Notes under the pieces: generated by a model
Database searches by the model: none
What the model saw: the letters and a program-made list of their open reading frames with translations, nothing else
What the model was told of the DNA's origin: nothing
Shown: in pieces, positions 16,722 to 24,926 of the stretch
How the letters are laid out: each line of letters begins with the position of its first letter
Numbering within the stretch: the first letter of the stretch is position 1
Assembly: GCF_041224595.1 (NCBI RefSeq)
Contig: NZ_JBGFGN010000158.1
Coordinates: forward strand, 1 to 58,546
Source of the DNA: Donghicola sp041224595
GTDB lineage: Bacteria > Pseudomonadota > Alphaproteobacteria > Rhodobacterales > Rhodobacteraceae
Direction: 5' to 3'
DNA length: 58,546 nt
Position numbers and translations under genes: made by a program

Positions 16722-16736
16722 ATACATATAGTTACA
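16722..16736. promoter_or_regulatory. candidate OmpR/CopR-type direct-repeat operator (site 3)
   Basis: ATACA-tatag-TTACA with a 10-bp period in the 135-bp gap between the two L,D-transpeptidase genes, 86 bp before the second ATG. It matches the repeats at 4250 and 13857. Confidence 0.35.
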
Positions 16737-16821
16737 AAAAACCAACCGCCCAGCTATTCAGGGAAACCATGCGATTGGGTAATCTAACGCGGAAGCAGGT
16801 ACCCTAATCGAGGTTAGTTCC

Positions 16822-17388
16822 ATGATCCAAAAACAAACAGTTTTGACACGTCGCTCATTCTCTACCGGGGTAGGGGCGGCAGCATTCGCAGCGCCTTCTA
16901 TTCTGGGCGCTCAAGAACAAGCTCCGGTTCGGCGCAACATGTCTTCGTTCCGAACGCATGCTTGGCAGGATCACTTTGATCGGCTCGGAAATGGCATCAT
17001 CATTTCGGATACGGTCTCACGTGTTCTGCAGCATTGGACGGCAGACGGCGAAATGCGTATATATCCAACGTCCGTGCCGATGACAGACGAGCTGACGCGG
17101 CGCGGATACACCGAAATCGTCTTCAAGGATCCAGAGCCGGACTGGGCGCCAACACCGTCCATGCTTGAAAGAGACCCCACTCTGCCATCCTATGTGCCCC
17201 CCGGACCGGAAAACCCTTTGGGCATCCGGGCCATGCATTTGACATGGCAGTATTACAGAATCCACGGGACAAACGATACACGCAAGATCGGGCGGCGCTC
17301 ATCAAACGGCTGCATTGGTCTGTTTAACGAACAAATCATCGAAGTGTATGACCAGACGCCAGTTGGCACTCAAGTCAAGCTAATCTGA
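16822..17388 (+). CDS. L,D-transpeptidase (YkuD domain), second copy
   Basis: The 188-aa protein has a twin-Arg-like leader (LTRRSFSTGVGAAAFAAPS). The active-site motif has His148 (RIHGTND) and Cys164 (RRSSNGCIGL). The core is recognisably related to the preceding copy but diverged in the N-terminal half, so this is not a recent duplication. Export by Tat would imply folding before export, which differs from the Sec-type leader of copy one. It ends overlapping a small frameshifted ORF. Confidence 0.88.
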   Translation: MIQKQTVLTRRSFSTGVGAAAFAAPSILGAQEQAPVRRNMSSFRTHAWQDHFDRLGNGIIISDTVSRVLQHWTADGEMRIYPTSVPMTDELTRRGYTEIVFKDPEPDWAPTPSMLERDPTLPSYVPPGPENPLGIRAMHLTWQYYRIHGTNDTRKIGRRSSNGCIGLFNEQIIEVYDQTPVGTQVKLI

Positions 17389-17545
17389 TGGCGAGATCCG
17401 GCATTTTCATCGCGGCGGTCCTGGTTGTCGGGGGGCGCCTGTGATCTGGCAGCAGTTGCAGCCGGTCGAAAGCTTCATAAACAGCGGCGTGAAAATGGCT
17501 GTTGCATATGTGCGGGAACTGCAGCGTGCAAACGGGATCAACTAA
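17388..17545 (+). pseudogene. small single-TM protein gene, apparently frameshifted at a G run
   Basis: The ATG at 17388 overlaps the transpeptidase stop and opens MARSGIFIAAVLVVGG, then terminates after 18 codons just past a run of six G at 17435-17440. A GTG frame starting at 17441 continues as VIWQQLQPVESFINSG and ends at TAA 17543-17545. Adding one G to the run joins them into one plausible 52-aa protein: a TM helix plus an amphipathic tail. A slippage mutation, a sequencing error or programmed frameshifting would all explain it. Function unknown. Confidence 0.45.
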
Positions 17546-17558
17546 TGGAGTGCTGGAA

Positions 17559-18149
17559 ATGCGAATAAAGGTTTGGATCACATCCACGGTCATTGCGACG
17601 ATCGGCGTCGCGGCTTGGGCGCATACTGGGGCAACGGGTGTTGTCCTCGAGCGCATGCAAGGCATGTCTGCGATGGGAGAATCCATCAAGACACTCACCC
17701 CGATGATGCGGGGTCAAGTTCCATACGATGCCGATCTGGTACGTCGTGAGGCAGACGCAATGGTCGGGCATTCGGGTGAACAGATGGCACGGCTGTTTCC
17801 CGAGGGGTCGGGTGGGGGCGTGTCCAAAGCGTTGCCGTCAGTGTGGGAAGACAGCGAACAGTTCGCGGCCCTCGCGGAAGACCTGAAAACAGCCGCAGAA
17901 GGATTGAAGTTGAGCGCAGGCAATGGGCTGGCCACAGCACAAAGCAACGACAGTGGATCAATGATGGGCGGTACAACCGGCGGGATGATGGGCGGTGGCG
18001 CTTCCTCCATGATGGGTGGAGGTATGATGGAATCGAACCAGGTCATGACGGGCGAGATGTTTGCCAACATGCCCGCAGACGCGGCGTTCACAATGGTTGC
18101 TCAGACATGTTCGGCCTGTCATCAGAAATTCCGCAAAGAAGACGAGTAA
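17559..18149 (+). CDS. cytochrome c' (class II c-type cytochrome) with Met/Gly-rich insert
   Basis: From ATG 17559 it encodes 196 aa: a signal peptide (cleaved near AAWAH), helical segments including MQGMSAMGESIKTLTPMMRG, and a C-terminal haem motif CSACHQKF (Cys184, Cys187, His188), the hallmark position for cytochrome c'. Between helices 3 and 4 sits an unusual Gly/Met-rich insert (GGTTGGMMGGGASSMMGGGM, about 140-162) likely to bind soft metal. Cytochromes c' bind NO or serve in electron transfer. It leads a cytochrome-oxidase-like cluster. Confidence 0.88.
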   Translation: MRIKVWITSTVIATIGVAAWAHTGATGVVLERMQGMSAMGESIKTLTPMMRGQVPYDADLVRREADAMVGHSGEQMARLFPEGSGGGVSKALPSVWEDSEQFAALAEDLKTAAEGLKLSAGNGLATAQSNDSGSMMGGTTGGMMGGGASSMMGGGMMESNQVMTGEMFANMPADAAFTMVAQTCSACHQKFRKEDE

Positions 18150-18153
18150 GCAA

Positions 18154-19044
18154 GTGCGTTGGGGGCGTTGGATTATTGGCGCGGTGGGCGTCGGCGGGAT
18201 CGGCGTTGTCGCGGCAACGATAGCCTGGCCGATCGGAGCAGCCGTTACAGAGATAAGTCTGGCCGGGGATATTGACCGGGGATCGTATTTGGCACGGGCC
18301 AGCGGTTGTATCGCGTGCCACACCAACTTTGAATCCGGAGGTGCCCCGCTGGCCGGGGGTGCTCCTCTCAAGACAGACTTTGGCACCTTTTACCCGCCAA
18401 ATCTTACAACCGACGCGGAACATGGAATGGGAAACTGGACCGTGGCAGACTTCGCAAAAGCAGTGAGGCAGGGTATCTCTCCTGACGGCGATCCATATTA
18501 TCCGACCTTTACGTATCCGTTTTATGCAAATTTCACGGATCAGGATATTGCTGACCTGTGGGCCGCATTCCAGACCGTGCCAGCCGTGAACGTGCCAGCG
18601 CCAGCCCACGACGTCCCTTTTCCGTTCGATCAACGATGGGGGATGAAGCTTTGGAGAGCGGCGTTTTTGACGGAACCCTTTACGGCACCCGAAGCCGACA
18701 AAAGCGACGTCTGGAACCGAGGCAAGCTGCTGGTTAACGGTGCCGCACATTGCTCTGCCTGTCATACGACGCGGAACGTTGTAGGTGCACGCATTGTGGC
18801 TGAACGGTTTTCGGGCAACGATGCCCTGCCTGGAGGCGGCAAGGCCCCATCGATCCGTTCCGGCGATCTTTTGTCAGAAGGTTGGACAGTAGACGATCTG
18901 GCTTATGCATTGCGATCTGGCATCACGCCTTCGGGTGATGTTTTTGGCGGATCAATGGCCGAAGTTGTACGCTATGGAACGAGCTTCCTAAGCGATGCAG
19001 ACCTGACCGCGATGGCCATCTACCTTATGGACAACGATATATAG
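18154..19044 (+). CDS. membrane-anchored dihaem cytochrome c
   Basis: From a GTG four bases after the cytochrome c' stop it encodes 296 aa; it is the best start because it places a TM anchor (about 5-29) at the N-terminus. Two haem sites follow: CIACH (52-56) and CSACH (200-204), in two similar domains each with a distal Met-containing region. The layout resembles the cytochrome subunits of alcohol/aldehyde dehydrogenases. Next to a multicopper oxidase, it probably accepts or donates electrons in the periplasm (inference). Confidence 0.88.
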   Translation: MRWGRWIIGAVGVGGIGVVAATIAWPIGAAVTEISLAGDIDRGSYLARASGCIACHTNFESGGAPLAGGAPLKTDFGTFYPPNLTTDAEHGMGNWTVADFAKAVRQGISPDGDPYYPTFTYPFYANFTDQDIADLWAAFQTVPAVNVPAPAHDVPFPFDQRWGMKLWRAAFLTEPFTAPEADKSDVWNRGKLLVNGAAHCSACHTTRNVVGARIVAERFSGNDALPGGGKAPSIRSGDLLSEGWTVDDLAYALRSGITPSGDVFGGSMAEVVRYGTSFLSDADLTAMAIYLMDNDI

Positions 19045-19060
19045 TACTGGAAATCAACTG

Positions 19061-20449
19061 ATGATCACGCTCAATCGCCGACAATTTCTCGCTACGTCCA
19101 GCGCATTTGCCGGGATATCGGCGTCTGCTGGTTTCGCGAATACGCCGCCAACCAACCTGATTGCACAAGAGAGCGACGTGCAGTTGCTGCCTGGTGACTA
19201 TGGCAAAACTTCGCTTTGGTGCTTTGACGGGAGTTCACCGGGCCCGGAAATCCGTGTCGCCCAAGGTGGTCGGGTGCAGCGCAGATTAGTCAACCGGTTT
19301 TCCCAAGGAACTTCAACGCACTGGCACGGAATCCGGATCGACAACGCCATGGATGGCGTTTCGGGCCTGACGCAGGATGCCGTCCAGCCAGGGGATGCCT
19401 TCGACTATGACTTTATTGTCCCGGACGCTGGCACCTACTGGTATCACGCGCATAACCGTTCGTTGGAACAGGTGGCCAGGGGACTCTATGGCGCCCTGAT
19501 CGTTGAAGAAGCGGAGGCCCTCGATATCGATCGGGAGGAGATTTTGATACTTGATGATTGGCGCATCAATCCCGAAACCGCCCAGATCCAGAATGACTTT
19601 GGTGCGCCTCGTGATCTCAGCCACGCGGGAAGGCTCGGAAACCTGATTACGACCAACGGGACTTTTAATCTCGCTTTGTCTGCGCGCAGGAATGAACGCC
19701 TGCGTCTGCGGCTCGTCAATGCCTCCAACGCGCGCAATTTCCAGTTGAGCCTCGATGGCCTCGACGGGTGGATGGTCGCCCTTGATGGGATGCCGTTGAC
19801 TGCACCAATTAAAGTAACTGACACCATGACCCTTGCACCGGCCCAACGTATTGACCTAATCGTCGATGTAACGGCGAACGTCGGAGAAACGGCCCATATC
19901 GTTCAGGTTGGTCGCGAAGAGACTTTTAGCCAGGTCGCTTTCGAGGTCGAGGAAGGTGGCACCGTAAACCGCAGGGATGCGCCCGCGGCCCTGCCTCCGA
20001 ATGACCACGCAATGGTTGATCTGCAGGACGCCACAACGCTCAGTCTGAGTATGGAAGGGGGCGCGATGGGCCGTTTGAGTTCCGCTTCTCTTGGTGGGGA
20101 AATCAAGCCGATGGGCGAGCTTGTTCAAGCCGGGTATTTCTGGTCGTTCAACGGGAAGGTTGACGGTATCGACGGCGAACCTTTCGCGCGATTGGACCGA
20201 GGGCAGAATGTGCGTTTGAAGATGGTGAACGATACGGTTTTCCCACATGCCATGCACCTGCATGGTATGCACTTTCATGAAGTGGCAGAGGATGGCACGC
20301 TCGGACCACTACGTGATACCACGCTCCTTGAACGCGGAGAGACGCGTGAAGTCGCGTTCGTGGCGGACAATCCTGGCCAGTGGCTGCTGCATTGCCATAT
20401 GTTGTCACATGCGGCCTCGGGCATGATGACCAAGATCGTTGTTGGATGA
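19061..20449 (+). CDS. multicopper oxidase, second copy
   Basis: The 462-aa protein has a twin-Arg leader (NRRQFLATSSAFAGISA). Copper boxes: HWHG at 87-90, HAH at 129-131, HLHGMHFH near 405 and HCHMLSH near 445. Unlike the copy at 1.6-3.1 kb it lacks long Met-rich loops, so it is less CueO-like and closer to CopA/laccase-type two-domain-plus oxidases. It could oxidise Cu(I) or another metal or phenol. Cytochrome genes on both sides, with the downstream one overlapping its stop, suggest coupling to c-type cytochromes. Confidence 0.9.
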   Translation: MITLNRRQFLATSSAFAGISASAGFANTPPTNLIAQESDVQLLPGDYGKTSLWCFDGSSPGPEIRVAQGGRVQRRLVNRFSQGTSTHWHGIRIDNAMDGVSGLTQDAVQPGDAFDYDFIVPDAGTYWYHAHNRSLEQVARGLYGALIVEEAEALDIDREEILILDDWRINPETAQIQNDFGAPRDLSHAGRLGNLITTNGTFNLALSARRNERLRLRLVNASNARNFQLSLDGLDGWMVALDGMPLTAPIKVTDTMTLAPAQRIDLIVDVTANVGETAHIVQVGREETFSQVAFEVEEGGTVNRRDAPAALPPNDHAMVDLQDATTLSLSMEGGAMGRLSSASLGGEIKPMGELVQAGYFWSFNGKVDGIDGEPFARLDRGQNVRLKMVNDTVFPHAMHLHGMHFHEVAEDGTLGPLRDTTLLERGETREVAFVADNPGQWLLHCHMLSHAASGMMTKIVVG

Positions 20450-20940
20450 TGACCCGATCTGCATATCTCGGGCTTGGACTTGCGGGTGTCGCGGCGGTTG
20501 CGGCCTTCCTTTGGACTGAAATCGGCGACGCGCCCCTTTCGTCAAACTCCGCGAGCGCCGGCCCGGTCGACATAGCCGCAGGTGAGATCCTTTACGCGGA
20601 AAACTGCGCCGCGTGCCATGGTGCAAACCTAGAGGGCGAGGAAGACTGGCGCACGCCGCGCGAAGATGGAAGCCTGCCAGCTCCTCCGCACGACGCGACC
20701 GGACATACATGGCATCATCCTGACAGCATGCTTTTTACCTACACCAAGCAAGGGGGCCAGGCGACGCTCGCCGCGCAAGGCATTGAATTCAACAGCGGCA
20801 TGCCGGGTTTCGGCGAACAACTGAGCGACGAGGACATCTGGAACATCCTCGCATACATCAAATCAATCTGGCCGGAGCGTGAACGCGCCGCGCAGGCCGA
20901 TCGAACGGCACAGGACATAGCGTCAAAAGGAGACGGGTAA
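20446..20940 (+). CDS. monohaem class I cytochrome c
   Basis: The ATG overlaps the oxidase stop (ATGA). The 164-aa protein has an N-terminal signal-anchor (about 6-24) and CAACHGANLEG (Cys54, Cys57, His58), followed by the SGMPGFGEQLSDEDIWNILAYIKS segment that supplies the axial Met and C-terminal helix. It is a small electron carrier of cytochrome c552/CccA type. Its stop overlaps the next ATG (TAATG), so the multicopper oxidase, cytochrome and DsbA-like genes form one unit. Confidence 0.9.
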   Translation: MMTRSAYLGLGLAGVAAVAAFLWTEIGDAPLSSNSASAGPVDIAAGEILYAENCAACHGANLEGEEDWRTPREDGSLPAPPHDATGHTWHHPDSMLFTYTKQGGQATLAAQGIEFNSGMPGFGEQLSDEDIWNILAYIKSIWPERERAAQADRTAQDIASKGDG

Positions 20941-21659
20941 TGAAGAGATTTTTAGCCACCGCTGCACTTGTGATGCTTCCCATAGCTGCGATGGCAGACG
21001 GCCTTGACGAAAACCGGATCAAGGAACTTGTGCTGGAAGCCATCCGCGAAAATCCGGGCATTGTATTCGAGGCCGCCCAATTGTTCGAAGAGCAGCAACA
21101 AGCTTTGCAGGCGCAAGCCGCAGCGGAGGTTCTCGATACTGAAAAAGCCACGCTTGAAAATGATCCAAACGCACCTGTTCTGGGCAATCCGGAGGGCGAT
21201 GTCACGGTTGTGGAATTCTTCGATTACAACTGCCCATATTGCCGTAGGGTCAAACCTGAAATGGAGGCACTGCTTGCCGCCGATCCCAACGTCAGGGTCG
21301 TGTATCGAGAGTGGCCGATTTTGGGGGAGGGTTCGGTGTTTGCCGCCCGCGCGGCATTGGCTTCGCGCAATCAGGGCAAGTATGAAGAATTCCACTGGGC
21401 GATGATGCAGTTAAAGCAACGCGCTGAGGAAGCCACGATTATTCGCGTTGCGGAAGACATCGGCCTCGATGTTGCACAGCTGCGTCGCGACATGACCGCA
21501 CCGGAAATTGAAGAGCACATTCAAACTTCCATGCGGCTTGCGCAGTCGCTGGGGTTCAGTGGCACACCTTCATTCGTGATCGGCGACAGTCTTGCGCCGG
21601 GTCTGATTCAGGCGGACCAGATGATTGAACTTGTCGATCAGGCCCGGGCCGCCGAATAA
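20940..21659 (+). CDS. DsbA-family periplasmic thiol oxidoreductase
   Basis: The 239-aa protein has a signal peptide (1-19), then a charged coiled-coil-like segment (about 22-72, rich in Glu/Gln/Ala) typical of BdbD/ScsC-like proteins, and a DSBA thioredoxin domain with CPYC (Cys98, Cys101) and the cis-Pro loop SGTPSFVIG. Such proteins isomerise or oxidise disulfides; ScsC-type members protect against copper. It converges with copZ 8 bp downstream. Confidence 0.88.
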   Translation: MKRFLATAALVMLPIAAMADGLDENRIKELVLEAIRENPGIVFEAAQLFEEQQQALQAQAAAEVLDTEKATLENDPNAPVLGNPEGDVTVVEFFDYNCPYCRRVKPEMEALLAADPNVRVVYREWPILGEGSVFAARAALASRNQGKYEEFHWAMMQLKQRAEEATIIRVAEDIGLDVAQLRRDMTAPEIEEHIQTSMRLAQSLGFSGTPSFVIGDSLAPGLIQADQMIELVDQARAAE

Positions 21660-21667
21660 GGACAAGC

Positions 21668-21862
21668 CTACGCGGCTGAAGCGTCGTAGCCTGCGTCAAC
21701 GATGGGTTGCCGCACGGCGGCTTGTTCCAATGTGCTTTGGACAGTGACGAGGCAAAGGTCCAGATCGGTCGCAATGACGCCCGATGGGTCTTTCGCCTTG
21801 ATACCGCTTTCGATGGCGGATGTGCAGTGTTCACAGGTCATTTTCGGGACGGAAAAAATCAT
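21668..21862 (-). CDS. copZ: copper chaperone CopZ-like (HMA domain)
   Basis: The 64-aa protein starts at ATG 21862, which has GGAG eight bases upstream; an ATG at 21874 is less well placed. MTCEHC (Cys10, Cys13) and the beta-alpha-beta pattern (CTSAIESGIKAKDPSGVIATD) define a heavy-metal-associated domain. It should carry cytosolic Cu(I) to CopA, encoded divergently 152 bp away, or to CueR. No other domain is present. Confidence 0.87.
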   Translation of the reverse strand: MIFSVPKMTCEHCTSAIESGIKAKDPSGVIATDLDLCLVTVQSTLEQAAVRQPIVDAGYDASAA

Positions 21863-21890
21863 GAGGGTCTCCATTTGCAACGCGACCTGA

Positions 21891-21921
21891 CTGTTGCTGA
21901 TTCCACTGGCGGGAAGGTCAA
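21891..21921 (-). promoter_or_regulatory. possible second CueR-type promoter, toward copZ
   Basis: On the minus strand TTGACC (21916-21921) is followed by a 19-bp spacer with a partial dyad (TTCCcgccagtGGAA), then CAACAG at the -10 position, which is poor. The arrangement mirrors the copA promoter and would let CueR drive copZ. Confidence 0.4.
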
Positions 21922-21956
21922 GACACTTTTGACCGCAAAAAAATTCAGTTCCCCTC

Positions 21957-21987
21957 TTGAGCTTCCCGCAACTGGAAGCCTTAGATT
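21957..21987 (+). promoter_or_regulatory. CueR-type promoter of copA
   Basis: -35 TTGAGC (21957-21962), a 19-bp spacer and -10 TAGATT (21982-21987). The spacer overlaps the perfect dyad GCTTCC-cgcaact-GGAAGC (21961-21979), the classic CueR/HmrR operator. It lies 28 bp before the copA ATG, with AGAGGA as ribosome site at 22002-22007. Confidence 0.8.
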
Positions 21988-22014
21988 GAAAGCGACTTGG
22001 TAGAGGATGCTTTG

Positions 22015-24525
22015 ATGACAGGTTCCAGTTCCATACAGCTTTCAATCACCGGCATGAGCTGTGCGTCATGTGTCGGACGGGTCGAAAATGCCCTGAATGA
22101 TGTGCCTGGTGTTTCGGGCGCAAGCGTGAACCTTGCCAATGAGACGGCGCGGTTCCAAAGTGATTTTCCTGCCGCCACAGGTGCCGCAATCGAGGCCCTG
22201 TCAGCTGCTGGCTATCCGGCCAGAACGGCCCGGGTCACGTTGAATGTGGGGGCGATGTCCTGCGCATCCTGTGTGGGTCAGGTTGAACAGGCCCTAAAGG
22301 CCGCGCCGGGTATTTTAGACGTGGCGGTCAATCTCGCTGCCGAAACGGCGGCTGTCAGCTATCTGCCAGATGTCATCGCACCTAAAGAAATCGCCGAGTC
22401 TAGCACGGCTGCAGGATACCCTGCCGAAGTTGCAGATACAGATGCGCAGGTCAGCCGATCAGAACGCAAGGCCGACGAGGCAAAGGCCCTGGCGCGCCGC
22501 GTCGTGTTTGCCGCTATTCTGACCGTTCCGGTGTTCATTCTGGAAATGGGCAAACACACGATCCCGGGCTTTGAGGAGTTGATTGAGCGTACAATCGGCA
22601 TCCAGACTTCTTGGTTGATCCAGTTCGCGCTTGCGACGGTGGTTCTGTTTGGACCGGGTTGGGGCTTTTTTGCAAAAGGCATTCCGGCGCTGCTCAGACG
22701 TGTTCCGGATATGAACAGCCTTGTCGCACTCGGCACAGGTGCGGCATGGAGCTATTCAGTCGTGGCGACGTTTTTGCCCGACCTGCTGCCCGACGGCGTT
22801 CGAGCCGTTTATTTCGAAGCGGCTGCGGTCATTGTCGTGCTTATCCTGCTGGGGCGCTTTCTGGAAGCCCGCGCAAAGGGTAAGACCGGTGCCGCCATAC
22901 AGGCGCTTTTGGGCTTGCAGGCAAGGACGGCGCGGGTTCTGCGCAACGGAAAGGCCAGCGAGGTCGAGATCGAGGCACTGCGGATCGGGGATCTGGTCCT
23001 AGTGCGTCCCGGTGAAATGGTGCCCGTCGATGGCGACGTGACAGACGGGTCAAGCAATGTCGATGAAAGCATGATCACTGGCGAACCCCTTGCCGTTCCG
23101 AAAACGGCGGGCAATCCAGTGACCGGCGGCACCGTGAACGGCACCGGTAGCCTGACCATCGCGGCCACTCGGGTCGGGGCCGATACCACGCTCGCCCAGA
23201 TCATTCGTATGGTGGAAGAAGCGCAGGGCGCGAAGCTGCCGATCCAGGGGTTTGTCGATCGTGTCACCATGTGGTTCGTACCGGCCGTTCTGGTTCTGGC
23301 GCTCGTGACCGTGGCTGTCTGGCTTCTGGTTGGTCCTGATCCGGCCCTGACCTTTGCCCTGGTCGCAGGCGTGTCTGTTTTGATCATTGCGTGCCCTTGT
23401 GCCATGGGATTGGCCACGCCTACCTCAATCATGGTGGGCACGGGCCGCGCGGCCGAAATGGGGGTTTTCTTCCGCAAAGGGGATGCGCTGCAACATCTGG
23501 ATGAAGTTGATATTGTTGCGCTCGACAAGACGGGAACCGTCACACACGGTCAGCCAAGCCTGACCGATCTCATTACGACTGATGGCTTTGATCGTGCAGA
23601 GACACTCGCCCTCATCGCATCTGTCGAAGCGCAATCCGAGCATCCCGTGGCCGAAGCCATTGTGCAGTCTGCGGAAAACGAAGGCGTGTCCTGGCCGGAT
23701 GCTACGGAGTTCCGTTCCGTGACGGGCTACGGCGTCGAAGCTCTGGTCCAGGGCCGCAAAGTACTTGTTGGCGCCGATCGCTTCATGGCGCAACGGGGCA
23801 TCGACATTGGCCCGTTGGAAGATCGGGAACGGGCATTGGCTGACAAGGGACGTACCGCGCTCTTTGCCGCCGTTGATGGATCCCTTGCGGCAGTGATTGC
23901 TGTTTCTGACCCGGTGAAATCGTCCAGCGCCGATGTCATCCGTGCCCTGCATGATCGCGGGATCAAAGTCGCCATGATCACTGGCGACAAGAAGGCCACA
24001 GCAGACGCGATTGCCCGCGAGGTCGGGATCGACCACGTTGTGGCCGGGGTGCTGCCAGATGGAAAAGTTGCAGCGCTCCAGGAACTGAAGCAGGGCAATC
24101 GCAAGATCGCCTTTGTCGGCGATGGCATCAACGACGCACCAGCGCTGGCCCATGCCGATGTCGGCATCGCCATCGGAACCGGCACGGATGTGGCCATTGA
24201 AAGTGCCGACGTGGTGTTGATGTCCGGGGATTTGCGCGGCGTGGTGAACGCCATTGAAGTGGCTCGCACGACCATGCGCAACATCCGGCAGAACCTCATA
24301 TGGGCCTTTGGATACAATGTGGCGTTGATTCCGGTCGCAGCGGGCGCACTCTATCCCGCCTTTGGGCTGCTGTTGTCACCCATCTTTGCCGCCGGGGCCA
24401 TGGCGCTGTCTTCGGTATCGGTTCTGAGCAATGCGCTTCGTCTGCGCCGTATCAAACCGACGATGGCAGAAGGTGACGCGCCCCAGCAACCCGCAACGAA
24501 ACTCACAACGCAGCCAGCAGAATAG
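22015..24525 (+). CDS. copA: Cu(I)-exporting P1B-type ATPase CopA
   Basis: The 836-aa protein is chosen to start at ATG 22015, which has AGAGGA upstream; an in-frame TTG at 21997 is weaker. Two N-terminal HMA domains carry MSCASC (Cys16/19 and Cys83/86). The transmembrane metal site is CPC (460-462), the phosphorylated Asp is Asp504 in DKTGTVT, and GDGINDAPAL marks the hinge. The C-terminal helices have the YN...MALSSVSVLSNALRL pattern of Cu(I) pumps. It exports Cu(I) to the periplasm. cueR follows 9 bp downstream. Confidence 0.96.
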   Translation: MTGSSSIQLSITGMSCASCVGRVENALNDVPGVSGASVNLANETARFQSDFPAATGAAIEALSAAGYPARTARVTLNVGAMSCASCVGQVEQALKAAPGILDVAVNLAAETAAVSYLPDVIAPKEIAESSTAAGYPAEVADTDAQVSRSERKADEAKALARRVVFAAILTVPVFILEMGKHTIPGFEELIERTIGIQTSWLIQFALATVVLFGPGWGFFAKGIPALLRRVPDMNSLVALGTGAAWSYSVVATFLPDLLPDGVRAVYFEAAAVIVVLILLGRFLEARAKGKTGAAIQALLGLQARTARVLRNGKASEVEIEALRIGDLVLVRPGEMVPVDGDVTDGSSNVDESMITGEPLAVPKTAGNPVTGGTVNGTGSLTIAATRVGADTTLAQIIRMVEEAQGAKLPIQGFVDRVTMWFVPAVLVLALVTVAVWLLVGPDPALTFALVAGVSVLIIACPCAMGLATPTSIMVGTGRAAEMGVFFRKGDALQHLDEVDIVALDKTGTVTHGQPSLTDLITTDGFDRAETLALIASVEAQSEHPVAEAIVQSAENEGVSWPDATEFRSVTGYGVEALVQGRKVLVGADRFMAQRGIDIGPLEDRERALADKGRTALFAAVDGSLAAVIAVSDPVKSSSADVIRALHDRGIKVAMITGDKKATADAIAREVGIDHVVAGVLPDGKVAALQELKQGNRKIAFVGDGINDAPALAHADVGIAIGTGTDVAIESADVVLMSGDLRGVVNAIEVARTTMRNIRQNLIWAFGYNVALIPVAAGALYPAFGLLLSPIFAAGAMALSSVSVLSNALRLRRIKPTMAEGDAPQQPATKLTTQPAE

Positions 24526-24534
24526 GAGAACAAG

Positions 24535-24924
24535 GTGAATATCGGGGAAGTATCAGAACGCGCGGGCTTGCCACCAAAGACAATCCGCTACTACGAGGAT
24601 ATTGGTCTTGTTCGACCTCTGCGCAGCGATAACGGGTACCGCGCCTTTCGGGAGAGCGACATTCACAAGCTGGCGTTCCTGGGCCGTGCCCGAACACTGG
24701 GTTTTTCGATTGAAGACTGCCGCACGCTTCTCGACCTCTACGAAGATGAATCCCGCGAAAGCGCGCAAGTAAAATCGGTCGCGAAAGAGCATCTTACGGC
24801 CATTGACAGAAAAATCGCGCAACTCAAGTCAATGCGACAGACGCTATCGCACCTCGTTGACGCGTGCCAAGGCGATTATCGGCCAGATTGTCCAATACTG
24901 GAGGACCTCGCCAAAGGATCCTGA
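24535..24924 (+). CDS. cueR: copper efflux regulator CueR/HmrR
   Basis: From a GTG with AGGAGA upstream it encodes 129 aa. MerR-type helix-turn-helix (VSERAGLPPKTIRYYEDIGL) and dimer helix; the metal loop has Cys111 and Cys119 (CQGDYRPDC), the two-cysteine spacing of Cu(I)-specific CueR. It lacks the extra dimer-helix cysteine of the MerR encoded at 8.6 kb. It should control copA and perhaps copZ through the dyads at 21.9 kb. It converges with the dsbD-like gene after 2 bp. Confidence 0.92.
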   Translation: MNIGEVSERAGLPPKTIRYYEDIGLVRPLRSDNGYRAFRESDIHKLAFLGRARTLGFSIEDCRTLLDLYEDESRESAQVKSVAKEHLTAIDRKIAQLKSMRQTLSHLVDACQGDYRPDCPILEDLAKGS

Positions 24925-24926
24925 CC

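Noticed and set aside
17388..17545. One-base deletion (rather than insertion) to repair the small ORF
   Set aside because: Removing one G gives a Cys/Lys/Arg-rich implausible tail, whereas adding one G gives a coherent membrane protein.
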